From Phycisphaeraceae bacterium (GTDB lineage Bacteria; Planctomycetota; Phycisphaerae; Phycisphaerales; Phycisphaeraceae), in contig JADZCD010000028.1 in assembly GCA_020851735.1 (NCBI GenBank), positions 1 through 64,000 on the forward strand: 64,000 bases of DNA, written 5' to 3'. Made by a program: the position numbers and the translations under genes. The notes below the pieces were generated by a model. That model had not been told where the DNA came from and did not search any database. It saw nothing but the letters and a program-made list of their open reading frames with translations. Positions 62,912-64,000 of this stretch are shown here, in pieces. Position 1 is the first letter of the stretch. Each line of letters starts with the position of its first letter.

Positions 62912-64000
62912 GTGCTCGACCAATGGCGAACCTCTGTCATCAAGGCTTACGCACGCAGCCTCGGGCGTCGGCGCGGTGATCTGGTCACGCCTGCCTTGAT
63001 CCTCGACCTGGACGTGGCCAAACAAAACCTTGCCCGCATGGTCGACAAAATGCGCCCCCATTCCGCCAAGCTGCGCCCGCACATCAAGGGGCAAAAGTGC
63101 GTGGAGCTGGCGCGCATGCAGGTCGAAGCCGGCGCCATCGGCGTCTGCACCGCCACCGTCTGGGAGGCGATCGTCATGACGCGCGCGGGAATCGGCGATG
63201 TGCTGATTGCCAATCAGGTGGGGGGTCGGGAGAAGATCCAGGCGCTGGCGCAAATGGCCCGGCAGGGACGATTGACGGTGGCGGTGGATGACGAACGCAA
63301 CTGCGCGGACCTGAACGCAGCCGCCGAGGCGGTGGGCAGCCAATTGGAGGTCCTGATCGAGGTGGACGTCGGTATGGGGCGCGGGGGCGTGCGCCGGGTG
63401 GAAGACGCGCTGACGCTGGCGCCAAAGATCAGCAAGATGAAAAATCTGCGCTTGCGCGGACTGCAGGCTTACGAAGGCCACTGCATGATGGAGCCTGACC
63501 GCGCGTTACGGATCGTCAAGGCCCGCAAGGCGGCGGACCTGGTGGGAGAGGCGATCGCGCGGCTGGCCAAGGCCGGTTTTGCGTGCGAGACGATCTCCGG
63601 CGGGGGAACGGGGACGTATGAGTTCACCGGGACGGACCCACGCTACACCGAGCTGCAGGCAGGGTCGTACCTGCTCATGGACATGTTCCACGGCAAACTC
63701 GTCTCCGGCTTCTCCCACGCCCTGACCGTCTTGGCCACGGTGGTCGTCCAGCAGGGCCGCACGATTGTCCTGGACTGCGGCAGCAAGTCCATCTGCGTCG
63801 ACGACGCCGGCACGCCCATGAAGCCCTACCCCTTTTACAAGGCCCGGGATTTCCACGAAGAGCACGCCCTCTTCGACGTCGACAACCGCTGCCAGCTAAA
63901 GCTTGGCGACACCGTCGAACTCATCCCCGGCTACGCGCCGTCCACCGTCAACATGTACGACGTTTATCACGTGGTTGAAAACGACGTGGTCACGGCCATC
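62912..64000 (+). CDS. D-threonine aldolase/D-serine dehydratase-like PLP protein (5' part)
   Basis: 363 codons are present and the frame runs off the window end. Start GTG 62912 has AGGGAG eight bases upstream; an in-frame ATG at 62876 would add 12 residues. The alanine-racemase-like TIM barrel is indicated by TPALILDLDVAKQNLARM, the PLP-lysine region LRPHIKGQKCVELARMQ, IGVCTATVWEA, and ISGGGTGTYEF and YLLMDMFH further on. Members cleave D-threonine or deaminate D-serine with PLP and a divalent metal. Here the usual KTHK of the PLP site reads KGQK. Substrate not predicted. Confidence 0.8.
   Translation, partial: MLDQWRTSVIKAYARSLGRRRGDLVTPALILDLDVAKQNLARMVDKMRPHSAKLRPHIKGQKCVELARMQVEAGAIGVCTATVWEAIVMTRAGIGDVLIANQVGGREKIQALAQMARQGRLTVAVDDERNCADLNAAAEAVGSQLEVLIEVDVGMGRGGVRRVEDALTLAPKISKMKNLRLRGLQAYEGHCMMEPDRALRIVKARKAADLVGEAIARLAKAGFACETISGGGTGTYEFTGTDPRYTELQAGSYLLMDMFHGKLVSGFSHALTVLATVVVQQGRTIVLDCGSKSICVDDAGTPMKPYPFYKARDFHEEHALFDVDNRCQLKLGDTVELIPGYAPSTVNMYDVYHVVENDVVTAI

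Overview
The window is a high-GC bacterial chromosome segment whose gene content points to Planctomycetota, most likely a Phycisphaerae-like lineage. The grounds are a dockerin type I plus PEP-CTERM surface protein with HAF repeats, two exported proteins with VPxP-type C-terminal sorting tails, a TMTC-like TPR membrane glycosyltransferase, and dense intergenic short-repeat families. This assignment is inference: no rRNA or marker gene lies in the window. I saw no tRNA, rRNA, CRISPR array, transposase or phage gene.

Layout. 1-8.7 kb (+): a surface-glycan type cluster: transketolase C-terminal subunit (cut by the window edge), zinc dehydrogenase, HAD phosphatase, APH-like kinase, NDP-sugar epimerase, three SAM methyltransferases, a DegT aminotransferase and a WbuC-like cupin. 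8.7-16 kb: two paralogous exported PEP-CTERM-like proteins flanking a dockerin/HAF-repeat gene broken by one in-frame TAG, then a TPR membrane glycosyltransferase. 16.1-18.4 kb (+): exported MsrB and a thioredoxin/NHL protein. 18.3-33.7 kb (-): a compact nitrogen-fixation island. In transcription order it reads nifA, then nifH-nifD-nifK-mop-nifE-nifN-nifB-[2Fe-2S] ferredoxin-nifV-modAB(fused)-modC. 34-48 kb: aldo/keto reductase, ArsB/NhaD-type permease, thymidylate kinase, methyltransferase, ketosynthase, a 1309-residue single-chain 2-oxoacid:ferredoxin oxidoreductase, TPR lipoprotein, NAD synthetase and an amidohydrolase. 48-58 kb (-): a YihY-type membrane protein and a TetR-led tripartite efflux operon with an extra ABC exporter. 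58-64 kb: GlcNAc-2-epimerase family protein, a beta-lactamase/Asp-box fusion, a membrane protein with its winged-helix regulator under a palindromic operator, and a D-threonine-aldolase-like gene cut by the window end.

How the nif genes work together. NifA (GAF-AAA+-Fis, no NifL) would activate sigma-54. I see near-consensus -24/-12 elements before nifH (31440-31456) and before nifA itself (33686-33702). NifHDK form a molybdenum nitrogenase; NifENB with NifV-made homocitrate build FeMo-co; ModABC imports molybdate and the small Mop protein may store it; the thioredoxin-like ferredoxin may serve the MoFe protein. The long NifD insertion and short NifK resemble the clostridial (group II) type. 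nifU, nifS, nifX and nifI1/nifI2 are absent from the window.

The least ordinary signal is the repeat content. A 9-13 bp unit centred on TTCCGGGGG recurs in tandem between genes and inside reading frames. A GTAC-headed hairpin sits at three nif gene junctions, one copy carrying an apparent 9-bp TTCCGGGGG insertion in its loop. CATTTCCATG-type hairpins, CTCCGTGGTGAA inverted repeats and CCTAACCCC leaders just before start codons complete the set.
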